The notes: generated by a model from the letters alone, not told the origin. DNA of 64,000 bases from Prosapia bicincta (GCA_036971475.1 JBAIZL010000001.1:81567983-81631982), one strand, 5' to 3'. Positions 1-12,111 are shown, counted from the first letter of the stretch. Made by a program: numbers and translations.

Positions 1-2463
1 AACTGGGATGAATTTAAATGTGTTCCGAAATATGAAACATATATTTGTAAAACAGAAATAGTACCCTAATTCCTGGTGGGCGCAATTGCCCCTCCCCTGG
101 AGACACCGTTGAACTAACCTTGGCAGTTTTTTTCTATTCATTTACAATATTGATTGACTTTTGTAATTTTTAATAATAGATGTACGGTTATGAATTTTAG
201 TTCAGATATTTGTTTCAGTTTGTATGTGGGTTAAAGCGGAGAAAGATTACCTAGACAAGATGTGCTATATGCAAGTTGCCAAAGTTAAGCAGTATGTTTG
301 TGCATTGTACTTTTTACAACCTACTCCAGAAAGATTGGGAAGAAAAATGCTATAGAAACACAATTTCATACAAATTGTTATTCTAAATGAATAGACACTG
401 TGATTTATAAACTTCTATTGCAATATTTATACCTAATTCATAAAACGTTTGGTAAATATGCAGTTTAAGTAACTCAGTTCCCTGGAAAAAATAATTCAGT
501 TAAGTTGGTTTTCATCCATTTCAAACTTTTGAAAATACGAGTTCTCTAAAATTGCGTATTTTCCAAACTTAAGATATTTTTATTTTAACAAATGTTATAA
601 TGTCAAATATTTAAAAAATATTTTTGATTTGTCTGTTGTTTTAATATTTCATCATAGAAATAACAGTTTAATCATAGAATATTGTTGTATCATATCATTA
701 TATTACTGAGAGTTGGATATGACTAGTGGATGTGAGCAAATTCATTTCAAATAGTGAGTAAATCATGCTCAAAGTGCGTTTCTCAAGTATTTAAATATAA
801 CTAAATATGGTACTTATGCGGTTGTTGAACTGGAAATAATACAAGAGGAACGTAAATACTAGCATTGATATGATTCCCTTCTACTTAAAACACTTAAAAA
901 TTTACAATTATGTTACAATTGGTTTAACAGAAAATACTTTGTTATAAGCGCTAATTACTTTTACTGCATACACGATAAATGCATAACACTGACGTTCACA
1001 GATCTGTATAAGCTTCGGTTTGCATGGTTTAATGAATATGTTGATATTTTTGTAAAATCTGGTGACCGATGTTTTTGGAATTGGTGTGGCTTGAGCAATA
1101 CCTCTCAAGGATTTATTCTGTTAGCTGAATGGCATTTATTTTAGTGAACAGAATTAAATGTCCAAAAGAGTAACGTCTTATAAACACCGAATAGTACTTT
1201 TGTTGTAAGGTTTTAATATTATTATCACTGCAAATCTTTAATACGCCATTTTAAAGATGTTTATTTAAAATTTGTGATAATCAAAATTTCAATTTCAATA
1301 GATCAGTGATGGTAAATATTTGGGATTTAATTCTCCTTATTATATTATTTTAGATTATCACTTTATCAGGTAGGCTTTAAATCGTAAGAAAATAAGTATC
1401 TGGCAGAGTATATTTCATTAGTACTTACAATGACTATTGAAAATTTGAAATGACACCATAAAAAATGGAATAATATTGTATATATTATAATTATATGAAT
1501 TTAAGAAGTTGTGTATAATTTATTGATTTTCTTACAATCAAGAATGTTTAGATGAAATTATGATTTTTTAAATATAAAAATTTGTAAAAATTATTGCAGC
1601 ATAAGATAATGCCACATGATAAAGAATATTATCATTGTTTCAGGCCACATATGAAACGAATAGTTTCTTTGTAAAAAATATTTGTTTTTAGTAGAAACCT
1701 TTAATTTTTATCCATGGAAATATACAAATTACAGAATACAATTTTTATCTTTTTTGTTCGTTTGAGACTATAGTAACTTATTTCCATACAAATAACAATT
1801 ATGTATTTTAACAAATTTAAAACAAACACATCTAATAAAAGAGACTATTTTTAGTAGTTTATACACATTAAAACTATTATTATTATTATCTTATTTCACT
1901 ATTACAATAAACCTTACCCCATGTAAAGTGGAGTGGTCATTACGGAACGCTTCTCAAACAGAAACTGATTTGGAAATATGAAAACACTAGTTTTACTTCA
2001 CTAAACAGAAGAATGTATACAAAAGGTCGTAGACCTCCTTGTTGGCAATAATTTCACATTTACGGACCGGCCGTAAAAATCATGCCTTTGAAAACAATAG
2101 TCCATGGGTCAAAGCAGCAATAAAGTATAGTCTGTAAGCTTTGAACCTGAGAGGGTATGGCCAGGATATTTATAACCCAAGGGCAATGATACTGGTTTTA
2201 TAAGGAAGTGCATTTTATTAAACTACTTTAAAAATCTATGTCATTATGTAATTTGAAAAAATATCTTTAATTAGGCTATAACATAATTCCTGGTCAAAAG
2301 TATTGAATTATTATGATATAATATCACCTTAATTAACTACTTTTGAAATTGCAAATACATTCACATACATAAATAATTTTATACATTATTACATTTTTTT
2401 AAAATTTAGACGTAATAGTTTTAATATGTACAAAAATCAATTATAAAATATAGTTTCACTGAT
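1..2463. other. AT-rich DNA without a recognisable gene
   Basis: Strongly AT-rich sequence with stops in all frames. The longest open stretch is a 66-codon - strand run near 908-1108, with no recognisable motif and no supporting splice context. I see no RNA gene, transposon terminus or conserved domain here. Confidence 0.5.
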
Positions 2464-3775
2464 TAATGCATTCTTTAGGTTTGGCAAGTAGCTATAACGG
2501 GCGATTTGTTTATTACGTTAATATTTAGGTCTCGGTATTTTATTAAATCTAGAATTGTGTTAAATATAATCACTACATCATACTACTATCGTTTTGTTTT
2601 TACACCTAATGTTTAAATCGATCTTTAAATATTAACAAAAATAAAAATATATTTATGATCTATGGTAAAATCAAATCGAAAAATATTGCTACAATACATT
2701 TACTCAAGTAACGATAAATTTAAACCTTAGCATTTTGAAAAATTATTTAAAGGCATTAACAAAAATTACTTTGCAAAGACAAGATTACTTCCGATTTACT
2801 AATTAGGTGTTAATTACTTTTAAAATAAATCTTATATCACTTTTATCATATTATTTACAGTTTTGTAATTACGCTTTCATTCTTAACGAATTTAAATTAT
2901 TTACAGAAATATTACCTAACATTTATCAATTTCAACTTTAATTTGTGCGATGAACGCCTGCAGAACGGAAATAAAATAACCCCCAACATTACTTTTAGTT
3001 GAAGTCAGTGTAATTGGTTAATTGAAATTCGTGTACTGTGGTTAGTTGAAATCCGTGCACTACCATTATTTGAATGTTGCGTATTTGGTTAGTTAACGGG
3101 TGCATAAATTGTGTGCGTACATTTTGGTTAATGCATTTTTTAGTTTGGTAAAGTAGCTATATTGGGCGATTTGTTAATTACGTTAATATTTAGGTCTCAG
3201 TATTTTATTAAATGTATAATTGTTTTAAATATAATCACTACATCATATTACTATCGTTTTGAAATATACACTTAATGTTTAAAACGATGTTTAGGTAGAC
3301 TATTACAATTATAATAAGATACATACATTCATACAAATATTCATTTATATATACACAGATTACAAGGAAAATATATGTACTGTATTGGTATAGATAAAAT
3401 TTTTAGTTGTTCCCAATTACTTTATGGTTTTATGAAAAGAAACGTGACAAGTTTTCTTCTTTATAACAATGTATTGTAAGTTGTAGTTCCTTGATGAAAG
3501 GCTAGTTTACCTTTTACTTTGACTAGTTTACTTTAATATTAAGGTATCAATATGCTGTTTACATCTAGAATCATTTTTAAAAACTTTTGAAAAATAGTCA
3601 ATTTATTATATTAATTATCGTTTTGTAACTACACTTATTCATCACGATGTTTAAATATTTATTACGTTAGTTATTTAAGTTTCAATATGTTGTTAAATCT
3701 GCAATTGTTTACAAAAAAATTACTGTATCATATTTCCCATAGTTTTGTAATTACACTTGATATTCAAAAAGATTT
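2464..3775 (+). repeat. Diverged repeat, three copies of a ~160 bp AT-rich unit
   Basis: A unit running from TTTAGGTTTGGCAAGTAGC through ACGTTAATATTTAGGTCTC to an ATCGTTTTG block occurs at 2464-2625 and again at 3129-3290. A more decayed version lies at about 3646-3775. The first two share long identical stretches, including TATAATCACTACATCATA. Between them, 2990-3110 holds short imperfect repeats built on TTAGTTGAAATCCGTGCAC. The family and function are unknown; it may be flanking sequence of the virus-like copy that starts near 3757. Confidence 0.55.
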
Positions 3776-4254
3776 TCAAGTATACTATTTATAATTATAA
3801 TAAGATACAAGATGTCGTGCTCATTGGTCACAGTTTGGTTTACATTATAGAATATCCTAGTCTTTTGAAAAAATATATATTTTCACTAAAATATTGGATA
3901 GGACGACCAGTGAAGACGGTTAAAGCTATTTTCAACAGTCATCTAGATAAAACAATTGTCCTTTACGACAACGAACATGTGATGAGATATGATAAATGTA
4001 GGTATACTGGTTTATATTAAGGAACTATGACCGATATGTACCACGATTTACCAAACAATTTGCGTACCGGAATCAGAAATCTTTACGTTTTCATTGCTGA
4101 CAATCAGGTTTTTGTATACAATGAATTTCTGGAAGCTGTGACTGCAGTTGGGAAGGATATTTTCTTTGTTTTGAAAATACGTCTAGACTCCGTCGTGAAG
4201 ACGATTAGATTCCGAGAGTTATATACAATCTTGAAAGATATCTTTTATAAGTAG
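3757..4254 (+). pseudogene. Unknown element ORF with short repeated blades (copy 1)
   Basis: One reading frame runs through a single TAA at 4018-4020 to 4254. The protein shows repeated short blocks of the type 'D.. VFVYN..LEAVT', with alternating hydrophobic residues, as in beta-propeller-like proteins. The last part (4027-4254) matches 35431-35614 plus 45481-45540, where the same gene is split by the nested element. It sits directly upstream of the PLA2-like gene, as in the other copy. The function is unknown and the propeller idea is only an impression. The N-terminal part before 3880 may not be genuine. Confidence 0.5.
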
Positions 4255-4287
4255 GCGCTTGGATGACTGTTATGAATCAATAATAAA

Positions 4288-4790
4288 ATGGATGTCAAAC
4301 GGAAAACACCTGTCAGTCGTAAACGTGGTGTCGTAAACTGCTGTCAGACTAATGTCCGGTATTTTGAATAAAGCCATCGATTTACTTCCAGTCGAATTAC
4401 ACATACCGTCGTACAATTATTGCGGGCCGGGAACAAAATTGAAGACACAGTTGGTGCGCGGTGATAAAGGTATAAGGCCTTTGGACGCGGCTCGTAATGA
4501 ACACGATACGCCTACAGCAACTACAATGATTCAGATAGGAGACGTATAGCTGACGGAATTTTTGCGGGAAATCTTGGAGCAGAGTCAAAGCGGATGACGC
4601 ATCGCTCGGTGAACGCGCTGCTGATTTGGACTTAAAGGCCGCAATGAAAGCTAAGACCGCATTGGGTGGCAGTAAAGGACGTCGACGTCCTCGACAGCGT
4701 TGAAACGTCTGCAAGGCAAAGGGTTTTACTTGAAACTGTGCAAGAAACAAGGCCGCGGGAAGAAGAAAAGATGCACGAAAAAACATCGAT
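4288..4790 (+). pseudogene. Parvovirus-VP1-like phospholipase A2 domain protein (copy 1)
   Basis: The ATG at 4288 opens a basic, nuclear-localisation-like leader (KRKTPVSRKRG). After a frameshift, the frame from 4352 reads DLLPVELHIPSYNYCGPGT and then NEHD. The CGPGT loop and the His-Asp pair match the calcium loop and catalytic dyad of the PLA2 family found in parvovirus VP1 and in insect virus-like elements. Downstream remnants (ADGIFAGN, an AMKAKT region, and a Lys/Arg-rich tail) lie in shifted frames up to about 4790. In parvoviruses this domain breaches endosomal membranes during entry; the role here is inferred. It is clearly a pseudogene. Confidence 0.7.
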
Positions 4791-4799
4791 TGATATTTT

Positions 4800-5010
4800 A
4801 TCCATTAGACCATTGACTAATGTACAACTGGAAATATACGCCGTAGTCTTGTGAGTACGGTTGTTTAGAGGTGTATACATGAGAGGTACGCTACCTACAA
4901 GACCTTTAAGAAACAAATCGGCTATAATGAATTTGGATAGTGTATCTGGTCCCAGCACTTATTGGGTGTGTTACAAAAAGAGGGAAAACTCTATAGAGTA
5001 CTATGATAAA
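4800..5010 (+). pseudogene. Adenain-like cysteine protease remnant (copy 1)
   Basis: Frames in this stretch read LTNVQLEIYA, then FRGVYMRGTLPTRP, then NLDSVSGPSTYWVCYKK and EYYD. This matches the better preserved copy at 46078-46440, where the catalytic block is GTHWVCY. Here the His is replaced by Tyr (THW to TYW) and the C-terminal half carrying the catalytic Cys is missing. Adenovirus-type maturation proteases are standard Polinton/adintovirus genes that cleave virion proteins. A premature stop and frameshifts confirm decay. Confidence 0.65.
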
Positions 5011-5059
5011 AACATATCACACACCTGTTTTGTCTTGTGACTTTCCCACCAATTGATGT

Positions 5060-5660
5060 TTAAAAAGGCGAATGGGAAATAGCATTTATCGATCTGGCAA
5101 CATACAACTCGATACCAAACGTCGTTACAGATGTAAACAATCATTTTCTTAACGGTGGTGATACAAATATTTATACGATTTCATTGCAAACCGGATCGTG
5201 CGAAATTACCGATTTTGAGAGGTATATAAAACAAACTAGTTCATGGTTCGTTTTTAATATTGACACCAAATAATAACACTTTCAAAGTGGAAATAACATG
5301 TTCGCGGGCAAACATTTTCGACAAAGCCATGTCTATAGGCCAGCTGATGGGGTTCAATAGGAAAACATTAGAGCCAAATCATAAACACTCTTCTGATCTG
5401 CCTGTAGATATCATCAGTGTTAATGTAATTCACGTGGACTGCAATATAGTTGCAGGATCGTTTTAAAATGACGCAGAATGATATACTTTACACGAATTCT
5501 ATCCACAGGTACCGTCTGGTTATTAAATTGTAGACGACCCTCTGAGCCAAATATATTTACCTGTCAAAGTAAGCGTCATTCATAACATCGGTGTAAGTCT
5601 AAGAGATCAGAACGGTAATACAATTAATTTGGAGAGAACATTTTCATTCGATTATATTTA
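5060..5660 (+). pseudogene. Penton-like virion protein remnant (copy 1)
   Basis: In pieces, the frames read GEWEIAFIDLATYNSIPNVV, then SCEITDFERYI, then LTPNNNTFKVEI (from 5260), SIGQLMGF, HKHSSDLPVDI, CNIVAGSF and IYLPVKVSVIHNI. The same blocks recur at 20897-21340 and 46490-47110, so this is one gene family present three times. The position after the protease and the beta-rich pattern suit a single-jelly-roll minor capsid (penton) or related virion protein of Polinton-like viruses. That identity is my inference from context and family memory, not from a structural test. Confidence 0.55.
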
Positions 5661-5870
5661 CGTAGACGCCAAGATGTGTCTAATTATTAACAAGTGCACC
5701 TATAAGAAGGGCGGCAGTTTACGTCCCAAGCCGACACATTCAACACTGCGAAACCTTAGGTTCCTCAGATCTTTGGGTATTAAAGTGAACAATGGAAATC
5801 TTCGGCAATCGACTCTAGCGCCGAGTACACAATACCCTCAATGGATTGGAGTACCATAGTCATCGACCGT
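5660..5870 (+). pseudogene. Start of capsid-like segment (copy 1)
   Basis: The frame contains YKKGGSLRPKPTHS and TLRNLRFLRSLG, matching 47120-47220 and 21355-21415. In the 47 kb copy the same frame runs on into the capsid-like block DVKLYLNSQYFP. In copy 1 the match fades after about 5790 and the capsid part cannot be followed. The frame closes at 5857-5859. Confidence 0.45.
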
Positions 5871-6748
5871 ACTCCTCAGATACGTTTGGTATTAACGATT
5901 AAATTCGTATTCCCACTCATCAACAAGAATCGTCTCAATTTCAAACAATAAAGCAGGCCGAAGGAATCTTGTTTATTTGCATGTTTTCCAGCAAAGACAA
6001 AGCAGAAGGATAAACTTGATTCTGGTTATTGCTTCTCTCATCTATTATTTAATTTAATTCCTTAAGTAAATTAACTTATAACCATTATTATTATTATTAT
6101 TTAGTAAATAAATAAATAAAAAACAACAGTCGGATAAATTGTCTTCGAATTCAGATTTCTTAACACTAATGCTTATTAATTAAGTTGTATATCTCATTAG
6201 ATAATTATAAAAATTTTAAAAATTCATTTAACACGTAGATACTATAGCAACATCATTAATTGAAAGACAATTCCTTTTATCTTTAAATTAAACAAAAGTT
6301 TTGTTTTGGTAGTTTTTATGTAATTGAATTATTATAAATATTATTGTCCGTATTACCAATTTACATGCAAACTTTTATATTTATTAGGTCTAGATATAGC
6401 TTTTGTTGAACTAATTTTGTGTCTCTTACTGTATATACCTTGCATCGTTTGCAATCTCTTGTCTCTTACTGCAATCGTTTGCATTATGTATTTTGAAACT
6501 AAATATACTAATTATTTTATATTTTTTTATTGTCATATTTCTGTCAACAGGAGGTGTAGTGTAAATAATTCAGTATCATAACACCTTTGCTTCGATTTTT
6601 CTCCAAGTTCCAGACAAACATCAAACATCCCCCACCACTACATTTATCTATATTAACGCTTCTTCTGAAGCGTCAGTCTGTGTTTGGACCTCACAAACAT
6701 AAGACTGAACATTTATGTTTAATTTTCCTCTGCTTTTCATTTCTTCTT

Positions 6749-6751
<3 letters not shown>
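5871..6751. other. AT-rich spacer, no gene seen
   Basis: Low-complexity AT-rich DNA. Open stretches such as the run starting at 6324 are hydrophobic only because of T-richness. Nothing here resembles a known domain or RNA gene. Confidence 0.4.

Positions 6752-6797
<46 letters not shown>
6752..6797. repeat. (TA)n microsatellite
   Basis: An uninterrupted alternating AT tract of about 46 bases. Confidence 0.95.
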
Positions 6798-6799
<2 letters not shown>

Positions 6800-7823
6800 T
6801 CTAATTTGTTATTACAGGTTCATATTGAAATATAATGGTTTAAAGCAATATGCATGTTAAGCTATGTGATATATTTGTAAGATGCATGTTATTGCTTAAA
6901 ATTATTGTATATATTTTAGAAATACGTTTGAATACATTTACACATTCAGCCCGATGGCAATATTGGTGATCTCATCAAACTACTGTCTGTTTTTTCGTTA
7001 AGTTACACCTCTGGCGGCAGTGGGTTGCATAGCGTGTCTTTGTGTTCATCTCAATAATTTTATTTCTACCAGATAGGTTTATTGAGGACATCAACACAGT
7101 GTATTAGAAATTCAAATATTGTTTTGTTTATCGGGTCACAAATAAAAAAAGAAATACGAATGATAAAATACTGTATGACAAATAATAAAAAAGACAGAGA
7201 AAAAAGATAATTTACATAAAAATCTAAAGTACCTACTACTAATATATACTACATACTAAAATTAACCAGTCAACTTTTAACTCGGAATGTTTGTTTTTGT
7301 TTATGCCTCAATATTCACAAAGCGATAGAGATCGATAATGTAAAAACAGACATAGATAATGCATATGTAACGTCCGAGACTATTTATAGCCAAAATTAGC
7401 TGACATTTGTTTACTGCAATCTTATGATGACACATTAGGTTTTCGGGCGTCCAAGTATTTTGTCAATGACTCATATTTACAATAGTCTGTTCCCACCTCG
7501 AGTTGGTTCATTAACAATAATAGGACAGTTATAGTTCGTTATTGGGTTAGCTCAGAATGCTTAGTTTATTTTTATAATCGTTGTTTTTACCTGATATTTT
7601 GCCGCGTTAAATGGTTCAAACTAAAAAAGCAATAAAATATAAAAGTTAATCCAAATTAAATCTGTTCATAAAACTCCCTGAAGCATAGTTTCAGTTGAAG
7701 CATCAAAAGTTTACTTGAGATGGTCGGATTTAAAAGCGACTTAGGCATACTAATATCCAAACTCTCTTCTGTAAAAATCAAACCTTTATACACACACACG
7801 TATCGACACTAGAGAAGTTTTAA
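6798..7823. other. Spacer without recognisable gene
   Basis: Mixed AT-rich sequence with no convincing coding frame. It lies downstream (- strand sense) of the retropepsin fragment and could be further decayed retroelement sequence, but I find no second LTR or RT motif. Confidence 0.4.
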
Positions 7824-8340
7824 TTAGACTGGGAGCGAGAGTGCATTAGGTTCAAAAATACTGTAATCTTTTAAAGGTTCTAGTTGCGCATTTATTGTTA
7901 TTTTTATATTTTCTTCTGTGTTGCTTACAATAGGACAATAGGCTTCACTCTTATGCACTGAAACTATGCACTCTGGAATTTCTAATCCATTTAAGTGTTT
8001 TTGTGGTAAGAGTTCTTCTCCATTATTAATATTTTGTATTTTAAACTCAACTGTTTGGCTAGTGCGGGCTTGTATAACATAACTCAATTGTTCCTGTTTT
8101 ACTGACGTGCTGTCTGTTTTATTACAATTCCCTTTTTCTGTATTAAAATAATGAATAGGGATTTCTTCACCACAAAGTATTAATTTATTGTTTATAAAGT
8201 CTAAACTCATTCCTAAAGCTTTTATATTATCAAGACCCAGTAATAGGTCGAAACTCATGCAATCATGCAAACTAGTGCAATCAATTAGAGTAATGTTTAA
8301 TAATTTTACAAACCATGTTAGTAGTCTTTGAGAATGCTGG
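7824..8340 (-). pseudogene. LTR-retroelement pol fragment, C-terminal half of retropepsin plus linker
   Basis: The - strand frame opens with SFDLLLGLDNIKALGMSLDF, the flap-and-second-half pattern of Ty3/gypsy-type aspartic proteases (hydrophobic-LLG-D ... alternating beta strands). About 100 residues of linker follow (NGEELLPQKH, EYCPIV-like strands, ILEPN-type turn), as found between PR and RT. The catalytic DTG/DSG half and the RT are absent. The frame can be read a little way upstream into the direct repeat that bounds the Penelope-like element, so the latter may have inserted in this retroelement. It is a remnant, not a working gene. Confidence 0.55.
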
Positions 8341-8422
8341 AACTCCGGCGAAAAGCTTCAGCATAATTGTAAATGTTGAATAAAATATATCTTGATTATG
8401 AACTTTTTGAAGTTATTTAATA
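8273..8422 (+). repeat. PLE left direct repeat (pseudo-LTR)
   Basis: Begins TAGTGCAATCAATTAGAG and ends AAGTTATTTAATA, and matches 11885-12040. Inside is an inverted pair (ATGCTG ... CAGCAT) around a CCGGCGAAAAGC segment. That recalls the GAAA side of hammerhead ribozymes reported in PLE terminal repeats, but the CUGANGA box is not intact. Confidence 0.8.
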
Positions 8423-9384
8423 ATTATAACAAATCAAGAAAAAATAATCATCTTTATTATAATATAATTGCCTATCGGGGTTTTTGATGATATAATAGTG
8501 ATGAATGTGCTATGGATATATTCTATTGAAGAATTTATATTTGGAGTAAATTATGATACTTTGGATTATAGTTGGTGTAAATTTTAATACTTTGGTAAGT
8601 CAACAAGTAAATACAGATTGGCAAACAAGGTCATCTTTTATCACAACACGAATGGAAATCAGTGATGGAAATCAATAAACTTTTACAAAATAAATTCAAT
8701 CAACCTATATACACAGGATTATATAATGACAATATAAACAGTATTATAAATTGGATATTGATGATAATAATAATAATTAAGATTACAATTGGGAGTATAT
8801 AAATATAGATTGATTATATAAAAAATAACAATTATAAGATTTTAATTCGAAAATATGAAAATTATAAATATTTAGATAACAATAGTAGTATGGTAATTTC
8901 ATGTTAACATGGCAAAGATATAATAGATTGTAAACTTTTATAAATAACAGTTATAATAATTTGATTTCAGATAATTGATAATACTGATATTTTTATAGTG
9001 GAATTATATTACTCCAATTTAAAATATTATTTTATAAACAATTAAATAATAATTTTATTATATTAAGACAATTATTAAAAAAATAATAATTGATATTAAC
9101 TAGTTTATAAGGAAGAAAAAAAAAAAAAAAAAAAAATTATTATTGTTACGGATTATTTTAACTTTAGATATTTATTACTGATAGAATTAATATGGACAAA
9201 TAAGTTTTAACGATAAATGAATGAATTTATTTACAATATTTTATGAAATAAGTATATAAAAAAAAAAAAAAATTTAATAATAATTACAAAAATTTTAAAA
9301 TATTGACTCTATTGTAATAATTTAGAATAAGAAATTTATAGGTATTTTATATTAATGTTAGTACTGTGCTGAATTGATTGCACT

Positions 9385-11133
9385 ATGATTTCAATGAAAC
9401 AAAATAATTTTAATTCAACTAAAATACTAAACTTATATCAAAAAAAGAAAATACAATTAATGAACAATAACTGTAATATTTTCTTTAACAAAAAATGTAT
9501 ACAATATAATATAATACCTAATTATGCTAAAATTTACATTAAAAATAAAAGTACAGCAGCACAAAAAACTAATATTATGGCAGAAAAAATTTGAATAAAA
9601 AATGAAATTAAAGAACTATATAAAAAGCAAAATAATTTAACAACTGATATATATAAGTTACATTTAGAATTAACAAAATCTTTACATATTTTGAATTGGA
9701 ATAGGAAATATCACAAAATACATGAAACAATTATAAAACTTAGGAAGATAAAAATAGAAAAAATTAATAAAAAAATTAATATTTTATTGAAAAATAAAGA
9801 AACAAATAGGACTCCTATAAAAATATTTCATAAATTTGCACCTAATCTAATTAATTTAACAAATGTACAATTTAATAATAATGAAGTAAAAACATTAGAA
9901 AACATGAACAAAGTAAATATAAAAAGAAATATTATTAGAGATTTAGATAACATAATTGTAGATACTGAAATGGCGATTAATAAATTAAATGAAGAAGAAC
10001 AGGAAAATATAAGAATTGATGCAACCTATGAGATAACTAAAATAATAAAAAAACATAATAATAATAAATTAAAAAATGATGGTAATAAAATACAATCTTT
10101 ACATATCAATAATATAAAACAAAAAATAATTGAAAATGAGTTAGCCATAGTAAAAGCGGATAAAAGTAATGCGATAGTAATTATTAATAATCAAGAATAT
10201 ATAAATAAAAATGAAAATTATATTAAAGATAATAATTTTATGATGCTAAAAAAAGATCCTACGGTTCAATATAAAAACGAAATAAAAAATATGATAAAAA
10301 ATTCATATAAAATGTTTAGGAAAAAAAATATTAATGAAATGATAAATGATCTTCCTAAAATACCAATATTAAATGGACTCATAAAATTACATAAAAATGA
10401 CAAACCAATACGACCTTTAATTAACTTCAAACAAGCACCATCTTATAAAATATCTAAAATTATTTCATGCATATTAAAAGACAAGATAAAATTAAACAAT
10501 AGATATGCTATTAAAAATACATATGATTTAATTGATAAAATTAAAGATATAAAAATTGATAATAAAACTAAATTAATTTCTTTAGATATTAAAAATATGT
10601 ACACTACCATACCATTGAAGGACACATATAAAATAATACATGATAAATTAAATTTAAATTTAAAAGACAAAGAAGAAATTCATGAAATAATAAATACCGT
10701 AAAAATAATATTAGAACAAAATTATTTTACATATAATAAAAAAATATATAAACAAATGGATGGTTTGGTAATGGGTTCTCCATTATCATCTATAATCTCC
10801 GAAATATTTTTACAAAGTTTAGACAATGACATAATTGAAATCATAAATAAATATGACAAAAATGGAATATGGTACAGATATGTAGATGACGGAATTTATA
10901 TTTCTACAAATAATGGCATAAATTTACATTTAATAATTGAAGAAATAAACAACTTGCATCACAATATAAAATTTTCCCACGAAATTGAATGTAACAACAC
11001 ACTTAATTACCTTGATATTACAATATATAACCAGAATGACAAATTAGATTACGCAATATATAGAAAACCCATGATTACTGATAATATTATACCAAACCAT
11101 TCCAATCATCCATATAATCAAAAGATGGCATGA
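9385..11133 (+). pseudogene. PLE reverse transcriptase (TGA-interrupted)
   Basis: A single reading frame runs from 9385 to 11808, broken only by TGA at 9592-9594 and TGA at 11131-11133. Segments show RT motifs in order: IRPLINFKQAPSYKISKII (motif 2 area), SLDIKNMYTTIPL (motif A with catalytic Asp), DGLVMGSPLSSIISEIF (motif B) and YRYVDDGIYI (motif C, YVDD). The protein is Lys/Asn-rich because of extreme AT bias. The basic, helical N-terminus before the RT core is typical of PLEs. The enzyme would copy element RNA at a nicked target. Both breaks are TGA, each one step from TGG. Confidence 0.85.
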
Positions 11134-11808
11134 TTTTACAACCTATTGTATAGAATGTATAAAATACCATTAAATAAACAAAATAGACAAAATGAATTAA
11201 ACATAATATATCAATTAGCTTCAGTAAACGGTTATAAAAGGAAGACTATAGATAAATTGAATAGTAACGTTCAGAATAAATTACTAAATTATAACAGACA
11301 AATTATAAGTAAAAATGACACAAAATGGACTAAATTTATTTACACGGGATATGAAATTAAATCACTTGAAAAGTTGTTTAAAAATACTAATATTAAATTT
11401 GCGTTTTATACAAACAATACCATCAATAATCGTATTTTAAATCAAAGTAATCACACTAGTAAATTAGATTTATGTGGGATATATAGCATAAATTGCCAAG
11501 ATTGCAATAAAAATTATGTAGGTCAAACAAAAAAGAAAATAAAGGATCGCTACAAAGAACATCTCAATGCGTATATAAAACCAGATATATATAAATCGAA
11601 TATGGCCACTCATTGTATTGCAAATAACCATAGTTTTCCAGACATACAAAATATGAATTTAATCAAACATATTAATAAAGGTTTGAAAATGAATGTTCTG
11701 GAAAACCTATATATCTACAAGCATAAATTAAACAACATACTTATTAAAGAACAGTCCCAAATTAAATCTAAACATAACACAATTTTTCATGTTTTAGATA
11801 GAATTTAA
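11134..11808 (+). CDS. PLE C-terminal GIY-YIG endonuclease region
   Basis: This continues the same frame as the RT after the TGA at 11131-11133; the first ATG is at 11146. It contains CGIYSINCQDCNKNYVGQT, the GIY...YVG core. Downstream are KIKDRYKEHL (the catalytic-Arg helix), a conserved H in ATHCIANNHSF, and a late E (ENLYIYKH) at the position of the metal-binding Glu. The Cys pair CQDC is typical of the PLE-specific CCHH zinc-finger insert. The endonuclease nicks target DNA to prime reverse transcription. It was probably made as a fusion with the RT; separate translation is doubtful. Confidence 0.8.
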   Translation, partial: FYNLLYRMYKIPLNKQNRQNELNIIYQLASVNGYKRKTIDKLNSNVQNKLLNYNRQIISKNDTKWTKFIYTGYEIKSLEKLFKNTNIKFAFYTNNTINNRILNQSNHTSKLDLCGIYSINCQDCNKNYVGQTKKKIKDRYKEHLNAYIKPDIYKSNMATHCIANNHSFPDIQNMNLIKHINKGLKMNVLENLYIYKHKLNNILIKEQSQIKSKHNTIFHVLDRI

Positions 11809-11884
11809 GATTTTATCAAACAGATAATTCATTTAATGTAAAGCAAATAGATTAAAGAAATAAGATATCAGTGGTTTATGTACA

Positions 11885-12040
11885 TAGTGCAATCAATTAG
11901 AGTAATGTTTAAATAATTTTACAAACCATGTTAGTAGTCTTTGAGAATGCTGAAACTATACTCCGGCGAAAAGCTTCAGCATAATTGTAAATGTTGAATA
12001 AAATATATCTTGATTCTGAACTTTTTGAAGTTATTTAATA
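11885..12040 (+). repeat. PLE right direct repeat (pseudo-LTR)
   Basis: Second copy of the repeat at 8273-8422, with an extra ACTATA-type insertion between the ATGCTGAA stem and the CTCCGGCGAAAAGC segment. Here the inverted arms ATGCTGAA and TTCAGCAT are perfect. Confidence 0.8.
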
Positions 12041-12044
12041 TATA

Positions 12045-12048
<4 letters not shown>

Positions 12049-12111
<63 letters not shown>
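12049..12111. repeat. (TA)n microsatellite, left part of interrupted tract
   Basis: An alternating AT tract directly abutting the gypsy LTR. It continues on the other side of the element at 20154-20198, indicating insertion into a TA tract. ATAT is a plausible 4-bp target duplication (12108-12111 and 20154-20157). Confidence 0.85.

Larger units (their letters stand above)
3757..5870 (+). mobile_element. Decayed Polinton/adintovirus-like element, copy 1
   Basis: Several adjacent gene remnants in one orientation match, in order, those at 45481-47370: an unknown ORF, a PLA2-like protein, an adenain-like protease, a penton-like protein and the start of a capsid-like segment. All are broken by stops and frameshifts. 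No terminal inverted repeats or target-site duplication are visible, so the element ends are undefined. This copy is informative because it preserves the uninterrupted form of the site that is split by the nested element at 35615-45474. Confidence 0.75.
8273..12040 (+). mobile_element. Penelope-like retroelement (PLE) with flanking direct repeats
   Basis: An RT + GIY-YIG coding region (9385-11808) is bounded by two direct repeats of ~150 bp: 8273-8422 and 11885-12040. They differ by a ~6 bp indel and a few substitutions. This RT/GIY-YIG pair and the pseudo-LTR-like repeats are diagnostic of Penelope-like elements. The 960 bp between the left repeat and the ORF is extremely AT-rich and has a poly-A run near 9113-9137. 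The ORF contains two in-frame TGA codons, so this copy is probably inactive. It abuts the (TA)n tract holding the gypsy element. Confidence 0.85.

Noticed and set aside
6587..6835. ORF with Ile-Tyr repeats
   Set aside because: The repeat is a translation of the (TA)n microsatellite.
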